From NCBI GenBank assembly GCA_044450785.1, contig JBIOJM010000078.1, positions 1-31,690 on the forward strand: a stretch of 31,690 nt of DNA, written 5' to 3'. Below, in pieces: positions 16,439 to 24,069 of the stretch. The first letter of the stretch is position 1. Every line of letters begins with the position of its first letter. Made by a program: the position numbers and the translations under genes. Source of the stretch: JBIOJM01 sp044450785. GTDB taxonomy: Bacteria > Planctomycetota > Planctomycetia > Isosphaerales > Isosphaeraceae. The notes below the pieces were generated by a model that did not search any database, was not told where the DNA came from, and was given only the letters and a program-made list of their open reading frames with translations.

Positions 16439-17962
16439 CTACAACGTCTTGAGATACTCGATCAATGCCTTACGGTTTGCGTCCGTTTTGATCCGCGACC
16501 AGAAATCGTGGCCCTCATTGCCGCACCCGGTTCGGCTCGTGTTGAACCAGTTCCGGTCGTCGCCGAGCCTGTGGAGACGTTCTGATTCACTCCACCGCTC
16601 GACGTGGCGATCCAAATACAGCCGCTGGCCAACGCGATCTTGATCGAACCTGCGCGCCGCCTTCACGCTGAAGAGACGCGGCCGCTCTGACGCAGGACCT
16701 AGCAGGTGGTGCAGCGTGGGGACACTGCCGTTATGCAAGTAGGGGTAATTGGCCCAGACGCCGGTTAGAGGTGTCGCGGCATACCCGGCACTTTTCTTCA
16801 GCGTGCCCTCTGTCGCCAGCGGGCTGCGGTTAAAGCTGTCGATGAACCCTTCGGAGACCAGCTCGATGCGGGCTCGGTCCGTGCCGACATCCACGTGCAT
16901 GCCGGTCCACTCGACACCTCCCTTCGCGTCATAGACACCATGACACTTGTAACAGCCGATATCGTCCGAGTAGAACAGGGCCTTCCCCTTTTCGGCCAAG
17001 GTGTGGTCGATCGCGTAAGGATATCTCGGCGGCCTGAGATGCCGGACGACCATCTCGAAATCTCTCTTGATGGTGGGCAGCACCGAGGTCGCCAGTTTCT
17101 CGAAGGATTGGTCGAGCTCCAGTTCCATGGACGACGCCATCAGGGGCAGTGCGGCATGAAAACTGCCGTCGCAGTACCAGCGCTCGAAGGGCAATTTCGC
17201 CGCCGTGTGCCACAGGGGAGGAGTTTTCACATCGCCTCGGCCCACGAGGTCGTCGCTCGGCATCACGCCGCCGTGCGCCCGCATGTACATTTCCACGTGT
17301 GAGGCCGGAAAGGCCGTGGAGCGAGCGCATGTGAGCGGGTCAATCTGGTCGTGATGATGGCGCCTCATGACCTCATGAGCGTGCACCGCCGTTCGGTAAT
17401 CCGTTCCGCCATGGGGGAGTCGATACCGTCCCACGGAGCTCGTCACCATCTTGACCGTGTCCGCAAGTGCTTTTTCGTCAAGGACCTTGGTGCCGGCCCC
17501 GAAGTAAGCGATACCATCGATTTCTGCCATGTGGCACGCCAAGCAGTTGACCGACCAACTGAGGGGCTGGCCCGGAGCCGGGTTGGGTGCCATCCCATAG
17601 GCCGCCACGATCTTGTTCTCCGGCCAGGGGACAAGTCCGATCCTGTCTCGTGCGATCGTGTAGTCGTCCCCCAGCACGGCCCGGGTAATCCAGTTACCGT
17701 CCAGCAAAGATTGGGGAATCCAGGCCGAGCTGTCGTAGCTCTGGTAGATGAACTCGAAGAGAGACCGGCGGCGCTCACGCTCGGGACGAGGATCCGCCGG
17801 GTCCCATGCGTACACTACGTTGCTGATGTCAGACGTGAGCAGCGCTTGCTTGGATACCCCTGTGCGTGAAACCGGTTGCAGAGAAGGAACAAGGACAGCC
17901 CCGCCTGACAGAATCAAGAGGACTGCAACGAACATGTGAACCGATCTCAGGTGCCTGGGCAT
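16439..17962 (-). CDS. Diheme c-type cytochrome, exported
   Basis: The 507-residue protein has an N-terminal signal/anchor (VHMFVAVLLILSGGAVLV, about 8-25) and two covalent heme motifs, CLACH at 140-144 and CYKCH at 337-341. Surrounding segments (GLVPWPENKIVAAYGMAPN; YFGAGTKVLDEKALADT; LTGVWANYPYLHNGSVPTLHHLLGP) match the large diheme cytochrome c group related to cytochrome c peroxidase/MauG and RoxA-type proteins. It would act in the periplasm in electron transfer or an oxidation; the substrate is unknown. Start at 17962 has GAGGA about 8 nt upstream, and the gene follows the small membrane protein gene by only 9 nt, suggesting co-transcription. Confidence 0.82.
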   Translation of the reverse strand: MPRHLRSVHMFVAVLLILSGGAVLVPSLQPVSRTGVSKQALLTSDISNVVYAWDPADPRPERERRRSLFEFIYQSYDSSAWIPQSLLDGNWITRAVLGDDYTIARDRIGLVPWPENKIVAAYGMAPNPAPGQPLSWSVNCLACHMAEIDGIAYFGAGTKVLDEKALADTVKMVTSSVGRYRLPHGGTDYRTAVHAHEVMRRHHHDQIDPLTCARSTAFPASHVEMYMRAHGGVMPSDDLVGRGDVKTPPLWHTAAKLPFERWYCDGSFHAALPLMASSMELELDQSFEKLATSVLPTIKRDFEMVVRHLRPPRYPYAIDHTLAEKGKALFYSDDIGCYKCHGVYDAKGGVEWTGMHVDVGTDRARIELVSEGFIDSFNRSPLATEGTLKKSAGYAATPLTGVWANYPYLHNGSVPTLHHLLGPASERPRLFSVKAARRFDQDRVGQRLYLDRHVERWSESERLHRLGDDRNWFNTSRTGCGNEGHDFWSRIKTDANRKALIEYLKTL

Positions 17963-17971
17963 GATCGATCC

Positions 17972-18475
17972 TCATGCCAGCGGATCGGATGGCCCGTCCC
18001 CGGGGCGATCCGTCTCCCGATGGTGAACTGCGGGGCCCCGAGCATCCTGCTTCTGACCTACCAGGTTGGCGACCAGGCTGCCGCCAACCCCAGGGATCGC
18101 TCCAGCGAGAGCCATCATTGCCAAATACAGCCCAACATTCACATCAACGCCACCGCGGACGTCTGCGCGGGGTCCATAGGTCGCAATACAGAGAAAGTAC
18201 AATGTAACGACAGACGATATGAATGCCAGGGCCGCTCCGACGCTTGCACCAATCACGAGGCAGATCACTGGGTGCCGAATGGAGGCTGCGATCCAACCAG
18301 CAAGCCAACCGAGGAGCAGGCCGATGATACAAGACGTGATCAGCACCGTGATCCAAGGTTCCGCTGCTTTTTTATCGAGCAGCCAAAAAGCGGAGACGAC
18401 CACGGGGCGACACACAGCGCCAAGGAGAGCACCAGTCAGTGCACCCGATCTCACCGGCGATGCCTCGTTCGTCAT
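17972..18475 (-). CDS. Small multi-pass membrane protein, unknown function
   Basis: A 167-residue hydrophobic protein with about four membrane segments: GALTGALLGAVCRPVVVSAF (10-30), WITVLITSCIIGLLLGWLAGWIA (45-68), VICLVIGASVGAALAFISSVV (73-95) and LYLAMMALAGAIPGVGGSLV (117-138). Glycine-rich helices resemble glycine-zipper membrane proteins, but no family is recognised. ATG at 18475 is preferred because GGAGG lies 9 nt upstream; an in-frame ATG at 18502 would add 9 residues. The start overlaps the stop of the preceding small ORF (ATGA), and the cytochrome gene begins 9 nt after its stop. Confidence 0.6.
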   Translation of the reverse strand: MTNEASPVRSGALTGALLGAVCRPVVVSAFWLLDKKAAEPWITVLITSCIIGLLLGWLAGWIAASIRHPVICLVIGASVGAALAFISSVVTLYFLCIATYGPRADVRGGVDVNVGLYLAMMALAGAIPGVGGSLVANLVGQKQDARGPAVHHRETDRPGDGPSDPLA

Positions 18476-18723
18476 GCCACACTTCCTCCGTACAAACGCC
18501 AAGGCTTGTCCTGCCGGCCGTGGCGAGGCCTGAAGAATCCATGCAAGCCGTGGGAGTACGCAGTAACCCGAGAGCTTTGTCCGATTCCCACTCGCCCCGA
18601 GAGGGCTTGCACGATGAATGCAATCACGACTGCGGACCCGACGGCCATTGTCACCGTCGACGCCGGCAAATACAACGGCCTGGAGGGAGCCGTCGGCGCT
18701 ACTTCGCGGGCGGAGGTGCTCAC
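18472..18723 (-). CDS. Small single-pass membrane protein (83 aa), GTG start
   Basis: This frame starts with GTG at 18723 overlapping the DUF488 stop (GTGA) and ends with TGA overlapping the next ATG (ATGA). Four-base overlaps on both sides argue for a real, translationally coupled gene. The product has one likely membrane helix (VTMAVGSAVVIAFIVQALSG, about 24-43) and a basic C-terminus. No homologous family is recognised, and the SD (AGGG) is weak. A chance frame filling the gap between two genes is the main alternative. Confidence 0.42.
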   Translation of the reverse strand: MSTSAREVAPTAPSRPLYLPASTVTMAVGSAVVIAFIVQALSGRVGIGQSSRVTAYSHGLHGFFRPRHGRQDKPWRLYGGSVA

Positions 18724-19070
18724 TGGTTGCCCTGTTCCAGAAACTCTTTCAACACGAGGGCGCTGTTTCGCTCCTCATCGCTGGCGGCGTAGACAAACGT
18801 GACTGTCTTCTCCCGGGTGGTGTATTTCAGGAGGGTCAGTACGTCGCCGTGTTCTTTCAGTTCGGCCCGGTACCGCTTCCGAAACTGCGGCCACAGCTCG
18901 GGGTCGTGGCCGTACCACGTGCGGAGTTCGGCGCTGGGGGCGAGGACTTTCAGCCAGAGGTCGATCTTCGCCTTCTGCTTGCTCACCCCCCGCGGCCACA
19001 GCCTCTCAACCAGGATCCGCAAGCCATCGTCCTTGGATGCCGGTTCATAGGCTCGCTTCAGCTTGATCAT
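18720..19070 (-). CDS. DUF488 family protein (YeaO-like)
   Basis: A 116-residue DUF488 protein. Conserved features are the N-terminal IKLKRAYEPASKDDGLRILVERLWPRGVSK, the LWLKVLAPSAELRTWYGHDPELWPQF block and the C-terminal TFVYAASDEERNSALVLKEFL. The R-V/E-R-LWPRG and WYGHDP motifs are the hallmark of the YeaO-type subgroup. The family's biochemical role is unknown, though members are often near stress or heavy-metal genes. ATG at 19070 is preferred to that at 19076 because GAGG stands 7 nt before it but only 1 nt before the other. It follows the methyltransferase by about 20 nt and overlaps the next ORF by four bases. Confidence 0.85.
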   Translation of the reverse strand: MIKLKRAYEPASKDDGLRILVERLWPRGVSKQKAKIDLWLKVLAPSAELRTWYGHDPELWPQFRKRYRAELKEHGDVLTLLKYTTREKTVTFVYAASDEERNSALVLKEFLEQGNQ

Positions 19071-19091
19071 GGACATGCCTCAACGCCTGTG

Positions 19092-19706
19092 TCACGTCAC
19101 CCTTCTCACCACCACGAACCACGACTTCGGGCCGCCCTCGCTGAAGCTGATGTCCTTCAAATCGGGCCGAACCTCGAACCTTGACGGCTCGATGGACTCG
19201 ATCTTCCACCCCTCCGCGAACGCGACCTCGATCTCCTGTCGCGACACCCGTCGTGGCCCCTGCGTCCCCGGCTCCTCGTCGCTGAAGCACAACAGGAACA
19301 ACCGACCGCCCGGTTTGAGGACTTTCGCCAGCGCCAGGACGTAGCGCCGCCGGTCGTTGTCGTTGAAGACGTGGAACAGCCCGCTGTCGATCACGGTGTC
19401 GAAGACTTCGGGTTGGTCTTTCAGCGCCAGGGCGTCCATGACCAGGAACGTCGCCGCGAGGCTCCGATCCGTTGCCTTCTGTTTCGCCCTGTTGATCGGT
19501 TCGGCCAAGAAGTCGATGCCCGTGACCTTGTGGCCTCGGCTTGCGAAGAAGAGGGCGTTCTCTCCCGTGCCGCAACCGGCGTCCAGGATCGACCCATTGA
19601 TCTGGTCGGCAATATCGACGAACGCCTTCTGTGGTCCGCCGATGTCCCACGGGGCTTGCCCGGCGTAGAGTGACCGAAAGGTACTCTTGTCGGGGATTTC
19701 GCCCAT
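19092..19706 (-). CDS. Class I SAM-dependent methyltransferase (thiopurine-methyltransferase-like)
   Basis: A 204-residue Rossmann-fold methyltransferase. Motif I is SILDAGCGTGENALFFASRGHKVTGIDF, motif II/III includes FLVMDAL, and FDTVIDSGLFHVFNDNDRR plus LKPGGRLFLLCFSDEE give motifs IV-V. The opening FRSLYAGQAPWDIGGPQKAF and the DSGLFH segment are typical of a small-molecule group related to thiopurine, halide and thiol methyltransferases. The substrate cannot be told from sequence. ATG at 19706 fits the family N-terminus and has AGGAAAG upstream; the longer frame to 19802 enters the preceding gene. It sits 28 nt after the large Ala-rich membrane protein gene, in the same probable operon. 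Confidence 0.85.
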   Translation of the reverse strand: MGEIPDKSTFRSLYAGQAPWDIGGPQKAFVDIADQINGSILDAGCGTGENALFFASRGHKVTGIDFLAEPINRAKQKATDRSLAATFLVMDALALKDQPEVFDTVIDSGLFHVFNDNDRRRYVLALAKVLKPGGRLFLLCFSDEEPGTQGPRRVSRQEIEVAFAEGWKIESIEPSRFEVRPDLKDISFSEGGPKSWFVVVRRVT

Positions 19707-19734
19707 CGGTCTTTCCTTTCGTAAAGGTGATGGA

Positions 19735-21780
19735 TCATGTGCCTGGCGACTTTTTCGCGCCACCGGCGCCCTGGCCCGGGACGGCAGCGGGCGCAGCGCC
19801 ATCGACGCTTGTCTCGGGACGCTTGCCGACGAGCCGGACGTTGACCATCTTGTTCAACACGTCGAACCAGAACGGAGCTCCCATCGAGACGGCGAGGATC
19901 GAAATGAGGAGCCCGAGTACCTTCAAGACGAGTCCTAGCAGCCACGGAGATCGGTACAGTGTTTTGAGAGCTGTGGTGGAACGAACTTCAGTCTCGTTCG
20001 GCCAGAAAACGCTCAAACTCTCCTTCGTCCACCAGAGGGGGAGTCTTGAATCGTCCAGGGACTGATTCAGAACGGCCACGGTGGGCTTGTTAGCGGACTC
20101 CGGTCCTTCCTTCGCGGTCTTCTCGGCGGCGGCGACAACCGAGGCCCGAAGCGAGCGGTCGGCCGAGAGGTGGCGCACAAGGTCCACCGTGTCCACGTTG
20201 TTCAACACGCAGAGCACCACGGCGATCCCGATCAGAATCTTCTGCGTGTTCCGTTTGTACCAGCCCGATGCGTGGTCCATGACGTCGTTGTACCACGAGG
20301 TCAAGCTCGACTTGAACTGGTCGAGGTCCTCGCCCGCCTGGTTGACGAAGGCGGTGAGGGCTGTCTTGATCGAGCTGTCGGCCATCATGGTGATGGCCTG
20401 GCCGGCGCGCTCTAGCATCAGGATGTCTTGACCTAACATATGCAGCGGGCGCAGCGAGGTTTCGATCTCCCGCTCCAGTGCCGAACGGAGCGCGTCGTCG
20501 GGGACGGCGGCGATCGCCGCGCGAAGCTCATTCGTCCCTTTTTCCAACTGCCCGACGACTGCCGAGACGTCCGAGGCCCGGCTGCCCATGAGCCGAAGCG
20601 ACTCGTCGATTGCCGTGATGCAGCGATTCACATTGGTTTTCACGTCGTTATCGGGAAGCCGGCTGGCGACGCCGCCGACGACCTTGAGCGCGGCCCCGAA
20701 CCGGTCCCAGAAGGTGGTCACCGCGGTGCCGGGCGAAGGACCGCGCTCTAGGTCGCCGGCCTCGTTCCGGGACAACGCCCGGATTGTCTCATCCGCCGTC
20801 AGCACGTGGATCAAGACATCGGCAAAAGTTCGGTCCGGAATGTACTTGGGCACGGTGACAAGGCCGATCAAGTCCTCGTCGAGTCCCTTCTTCGCCTTCT
20901 GAGCCGCCGCGGCCGCCTTCCTGGCTCCTTTTGCGGCCTGCGTTGCCATCGCCGCGGCCTTGCTCGCCTGGTCCACGACCGCGTTGGCACGCGCCTCCAG
21001 GTCGCCGCCTGCCGGACCCGGGGCGGGCGCGGGCGCGCCGGGCGCCGGCGCGGGTGTTTTCTGGAGAGCTTCGGGCGCCGGCGCTCTCGGGCTCCCGGCT
21101 GCAGTCACGGGCTCGCCGGCGGCGAGCGATTGGTCCGGCTCGACAGGACGCGGTGTGGGGCCCGGCGCGGACGTATCGGCGCCGTTTGGCTGGGCCGCTC
21201 TCGCCTTCTTGACCTCCTGTTCCGCGGCACTCGCCGCGTTGGCCGCCCCGTCAGCCGCGGTTACGGCCGCCAGGGCCGCGGCGCTGGCGGTCTCGGCGTC
21301 CGCCACGGCCCCGTGGGCTGCCGCACAGCTCGCCGGGTTCGTGGGGGTTAACGTCTTCAGGGTCGTCTTGACATTCGCCGCCGCGGCCGTCGCTTTGACC
21401 GCGGCGTCGCCGGCTGCCTTGGCGGCGTCCAGGGCCGCGCCGGCGGCCGAGACGGCATTCGAGGCCGCCTGCCACTTGGTTCGGGCAAGCGCGAACTGTT
21501 CTTTCCGTTCCCCGAGCCGGTCCAGGGCACTCTGGAACTTGGGCTTCCACGCCGTGGAGTTGAGCGCCTGGACCATCGGATGCGCGACGAACAGGTTGAG
21601 GAACGCCCGGCCCTGGGGGTCGTCGTTGTCAAAGAGGTTAAATAAGATATGCTTGAGATGTTCGCCCCGGCGGTCGAGAATGGCCGAGAAGTACTCCGCG
21701 ATCGCCGAGGCAATCAGGCTAAAGATCAGATACACGAAGACCAGCCCGATCGCGGTTTCCAGAACAAGAGACTCGAACAT
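19735..21780 (-). CDS. Large Ala-rich membrane protein with internal coiled-coil region
   Basis: The 681-residue protein has an N-terminal membrane helix (about 9-28, TAIGLVFVYLIFSLIASAIA) followed by AEYFSAILDRRGEHLKHILFNLF, as in a widespread uncharacterised bacterial family with a SLxxSAxxE signature. Residues of about 95-320 are Ala-rich helical repeats split by a Pro/Ala/Gly linker (PAPAPGAPAPAPGPAGG). A conserved domain follows from PKYIPDRTFADVLIHVL. The C-terminal third holds two more hydrophobic stretches (ILIGIAVVLCVLNNV; LGLVLKVLGLLISILAVSMGAPFWFDVLNKMV). No catalytic motif is seen. It is the first gene of the minus-strand operon; a scaffolding or channel-like role is possible but unproven. 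Confidence 0.72.
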   Translation of the reverse strand: MFESLVLETAIGLVFVYLIFSLIASAIAEYFSAILDRRGEHLKHILFNLFDNDDPQGRAFLNLFVAHPMVQALNSTAWKPKFQSALDRLGERKEQFALARTKWQAASNAVSAAGAALDAAKAAGDAAVKATAAAANVKTTLKTLTPTNPASCAAAHGAVADAETASAAALAAVTAADGAANAASAAEQEVKKARAAQPNGADTSAPGPTPRPVEPDQSLAAGEPVTAAGSPRAPAPEALQKTPAPAPGAPAPAPGPAGGDLEARANAVVDQASKAAAMATQAAKGARKAAAAAQKAKKGLDEDLIGLVTVPKYIPDRTFADVLIHVLTADETIRALSRNEAGDLERGPSPGTAVTTFWDRFGAALKVVGGVASRLPDNDVKTNVNRCITAIDESLRLMGSRASDVSAVVGQLEKGTNELRAAIAAVPDDALRSALEREIETSLRPLHMLGQDILMLERAGQAITMMADSSIKTALTAFVNQAGEDLDQFKSSLTSWYNDVMDHASGWYKRNTQKILIGIAVVLCVLNNVDTVDLVRHLSADRSLRASVVAAAEKTAKEGPESANKPTVAVLNQSLDDSRLPLWWTKESLSVFWPNETEVRSTTALKTLYRSPWLLGLVLKVLGLLISILAVSMGAPFWFDVLNKMVNVRLVGKRPETSVDGAAPAAVPGQGAGGAKKSPGT

Positions 21781-22012
21781 TGTGATGACTCCTTCCCGGA
21801 CGGCCCTGTACGGCTCGAGAGGAAGTCTTCTCCGGGCTCGCTCTCGACTCCTCCAATCGGCTGCGAGTGGAATGTATAGACAGGATGAGCTCGATGCATC
21901 CCAGTTTCAAGCGAAATCTGAAAAAACCCCAAGGAAAAGGAGAGCTAGCCAGACACTGAATTTGGGCAAGATCAGACTGTTTTGTGAACGTTGGCGTACG
22001 CCGAGCGACCTG

Positions 22013-22339
22013 ATGACGGCAAGGACACGGGGCCCGGCGGCCGTTGCGGCCGTTGCCGCATGGGTCCGGGGCCTGCCGCAGGACGACAAGAAGATGACGC
22101 AGGCATTTCGCCAGCAGGCAGCGGCGGGCGAGATTCGGGCGGTTGGCATTTGTCACGATGTGCGCACGATTCCGCCGGGCCAGACCGAGAAGACAGACGC
22201 CATCTGTCTTGGATTGGAGCACCAGACGGGGCAGTGCATCAGCGTTTTCCTGCCATACAAGAAGGGGTGGTTTTCCAAGGTTCAGTATTGTGCTTTGTTC
22301 GCTACGAAGAGAGATGCGCAGTTTTTTGTCCAGCCCTGA
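22013..22339 (+). CDS. Hypothetical protein (108 aa) next to an attC-like half site
   Basis: A compact soluble protein with no recognised family. The opening is Ala-rich (TARTRGPAAVAAVAAWVRGL), then a helix DDKKMTQAFRQQAAAGE and a sheet-like second half, IRAVGICHDVRTIPPG, TDAICLGLEHQTGQCISVFLPY, KVQYCALFATKRDAQFF. The well-ordered hydrophobic pattern of the C-terminal half suggests a genuine protein. No good ribosome binding site is seen before the ATG at 22013; the frame is open upstream, so the start is uncertain. The stop is followed after 3 nt by an attC-like RYYYAAC box, the geometry of an integron gene cassette. Confidence 0.45.
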   Translation: MTARTRGPAAVAAVAAWVRGLPQDDKKMTQAFRQQAAAGEIRAVGICHDVRTIPPGQTEKTDAICLGLEHQTGQCISVFLPYKKGWFSKVQYCALFATKRDAQFFVQP

Positions 22340-22342
22340 GCG

Positions 22343-22380
22343 GCCTAACTCGGCTCTTCAGCGGACCCTCCCTGCCGCGG
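22343..22380 (+). other. attC-like half site (R''-box and inner arm)
   Basis: GCCTAAC at 22343-22349 fits the RYYYAAC R'' consensus of integron attC sites and is followed by tcggctcttcagcggacc, a typical inner arm. It begins 3 nt after a CDS stop. However, I find no matching GTTRRRY end or complementary arm within about 200 bp, so the site is either truncated or the match is chance. Confidence 0.3.
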
Positions 22381-22600
22381 CCCGTGCTGGCATGAACGAC
22401 ATGTCTGTTCAGCGGGCCGGTTCGCGGAGCTTTTCAACTCGTGATGGCCGCCCGACCCGATTGGAAATCGCATCATCGCGGTCCCTGATCCAAAACTCGA
22501 CGAAGTTCTTAGTTGCGGGATCGAGAGCAGCGAATTAGGATGAGTGGCTGTGTCTGATCCTTGCCGATGGTCTGTGCGACATCCGAGGGAGGGACTCGCG

Positions 22601-23925
22601 ATGCGGTTGACACGTTCGGCGGCGAGCCTGTGCAGCAAGCTGGTTTGGCTTGGGTTGTGTCTGACCGTGGGCTTGGCGATCGGGGGCGGCCTGGCCAGGG
22701 CCGGCACCGAGCCGAAAAAACCGGGCCCCGTGGCCATGGGCTACGAGATCTTCAACCGGGAGACGCGTGGAGGAGCCACGTGTTCCGTCCGGTGGGGACG
22801 CCCGGTCCTGGCGCCTCGAACAGCGAGAGCTTTTCCTCGACACTCCAGTTGACCGTCGAGGCTGATCTGTCGGCCTTGCGTGCGAAACGCAACACTCTCG
22901 GATCCCTCAATGGCGCGCCGGTCGCGACGAAAGGGCGCAACGTTGATGAATCGGGCGATGCCGGCGCGGCGATTCGGATCCAGCAGATCCAGGCGTTGCT
23001 CTTTGCCAACAACACGAGCCTCCGAAATACGTCGGTGGCGGTCGGTGAGTTCCTCGTCACACAATCACAGCGCAATCCGACGCCGCTCTTCGGGCTCGGG
23101 TTGATCGACGCGATTCCCGACGATGCCATCGAGGCAATGGCGAAGCGCCAGGCCAAGGAATCGCCGGAGATCCAGGGGCGGGTGAGCCACGTCAAGGACG
23201 GTCGGATCGGCCGGCTCGGCTGGAAAGGGCAGGTCGCGAACGTCGAGGACTTCGTCTTGAACGCGTGCGCGGTCGAGCTCGGCCTGGAAGTCCCTGGCCA
23301 TCATCAGGCCATGATACCCCAAGCCCCCAAGTATCGAGCGTCAGGACTCGATCTCACCTCCGAGGAATGCGCGGCCCTGGTGGCTTATGTGAGGAGCCTG
23401 CCGAAGCCGGTCGAGCGACCGGCGTCGGGTGTCGAGGAAGCGAAACTCCACGACGCCGGCAAGGCGACGTTCGCGAGCATCGGCTGTGCGGGCTGCCACT
23501 CGCCCAGGCTGGGGAATGTCCAGGGGATTTACGCCGACTTGCTGCTCCACGACATGGGCCAGGAAATGTCCGACGACGGCTCGTATGACGATTCCGGGAG
23601 CAGCGGCGATGATGAACCGCTTGTGCCCCGGATCGCCGTGAATGTCGCCGACGGCCGGCCGTCCCAACCGACGGCGCCGCAAGCCCCCCGGGGCGCAACC
23701 CGACGGGAATGGCGGACGCCACCCCTCTGGGGCTTCCGCGACTCGGGACCCTATCTCCACGATGGCCGGGCTCAAACACTGGAGCAGGCCGTGGCCATGC
23801 ACGGCGGACAGGGCGCGGCCTCTGCGCATAAGTTCTTCGGGCTTTCGCCGCGGGAGCGTCTCCAGGTCGAGGCACTCCTCAAGTCTCTGGTCGCGCCGCC
23901 CACCGGCCAGCTCGCCAGTCGATGA
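22601..23925 (+). pseudogene. Frameshifted diheme oxidoreductase (COG3488-like) lacking its first heme site
   Basis: An SD (GGGAGGG) and ATG at 22601 open a signal-peptide gene (LCLTVGLAIGGGLARAG) reaching MGYEIFNRE at about 22770. There the frame breaks and the rest continues in another frame to 23925: LQLTVEADLSALRAKRN, PLFGLGLIDAIPDDAIEA, IGRLGWKGQVANVEDF, heme motif CAGCH (23485-23499), and the closing WRTPPLWGFRDSGPYLHDGRA block. These fit the two-heme thiol-oxidoreductase-like family. In intact relatives the stretch after EIFxREW holds a GLGPxxNxxSCxxCH heme site; here that segment is shortened and scrambled, so the first heme is lost. Probably a pseudogene. If the frameshift were a sequencing error, the missing motif would still be unexplained. 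Confidence 0.72.
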
Positions 23926-23950
23926 CGGGGCGGCGAGTGCGCCGAAATCA

Positions 23951-23982
23951 CCCCTCCGGGTCCATTCATGTGCCCGGAGGGG
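23951..23982 (+). terminator. Strong hairpin downstream of the cytochrome pseudogene
   Basis: Perfect 10-bp arms cccctccggg (23951-23960) and cccggagggg (23973-23982) with a 12-nt loop, 26 nt after the pseudogene stop. No T-run follows. It may end transcription or protect an mRNA end. Confidence 0.5.
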
Positions 23983-23995
23983 CCCCGGTAGATAG

Positions 23996-24018
23996 CCAGG
24001 GGCGGTTGCCGCCCCTGG
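23996..24018 (+). terminator. Second strong hairpin, upstream of the WD40 gene
   Basis: Perfect 10-bp arms ccaggggcgg (23996-24005) and ccgcccctgg (24009-24018) with a 3-nt loop, followed by tatcgccttttcc. With the hairpin just before it, this makes a tandem terminator or a leader structure for the gene starting at 24070. Confidence 0.55.
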
Positions 24019-24069
24019 TATCGCCTTTTCCTCAGCCGTTCCCGACTGGCGCGTGGGGAGGCTAGAAGC

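Noticed and set aside
20960..22012. Plus-strand Ala-rich ORF upstream of the 108-residue gene
   Set aside because: It is the antisense reading of the Ala-rich membrane protein; only the part from about 22013 is outside that gene and looks coding.
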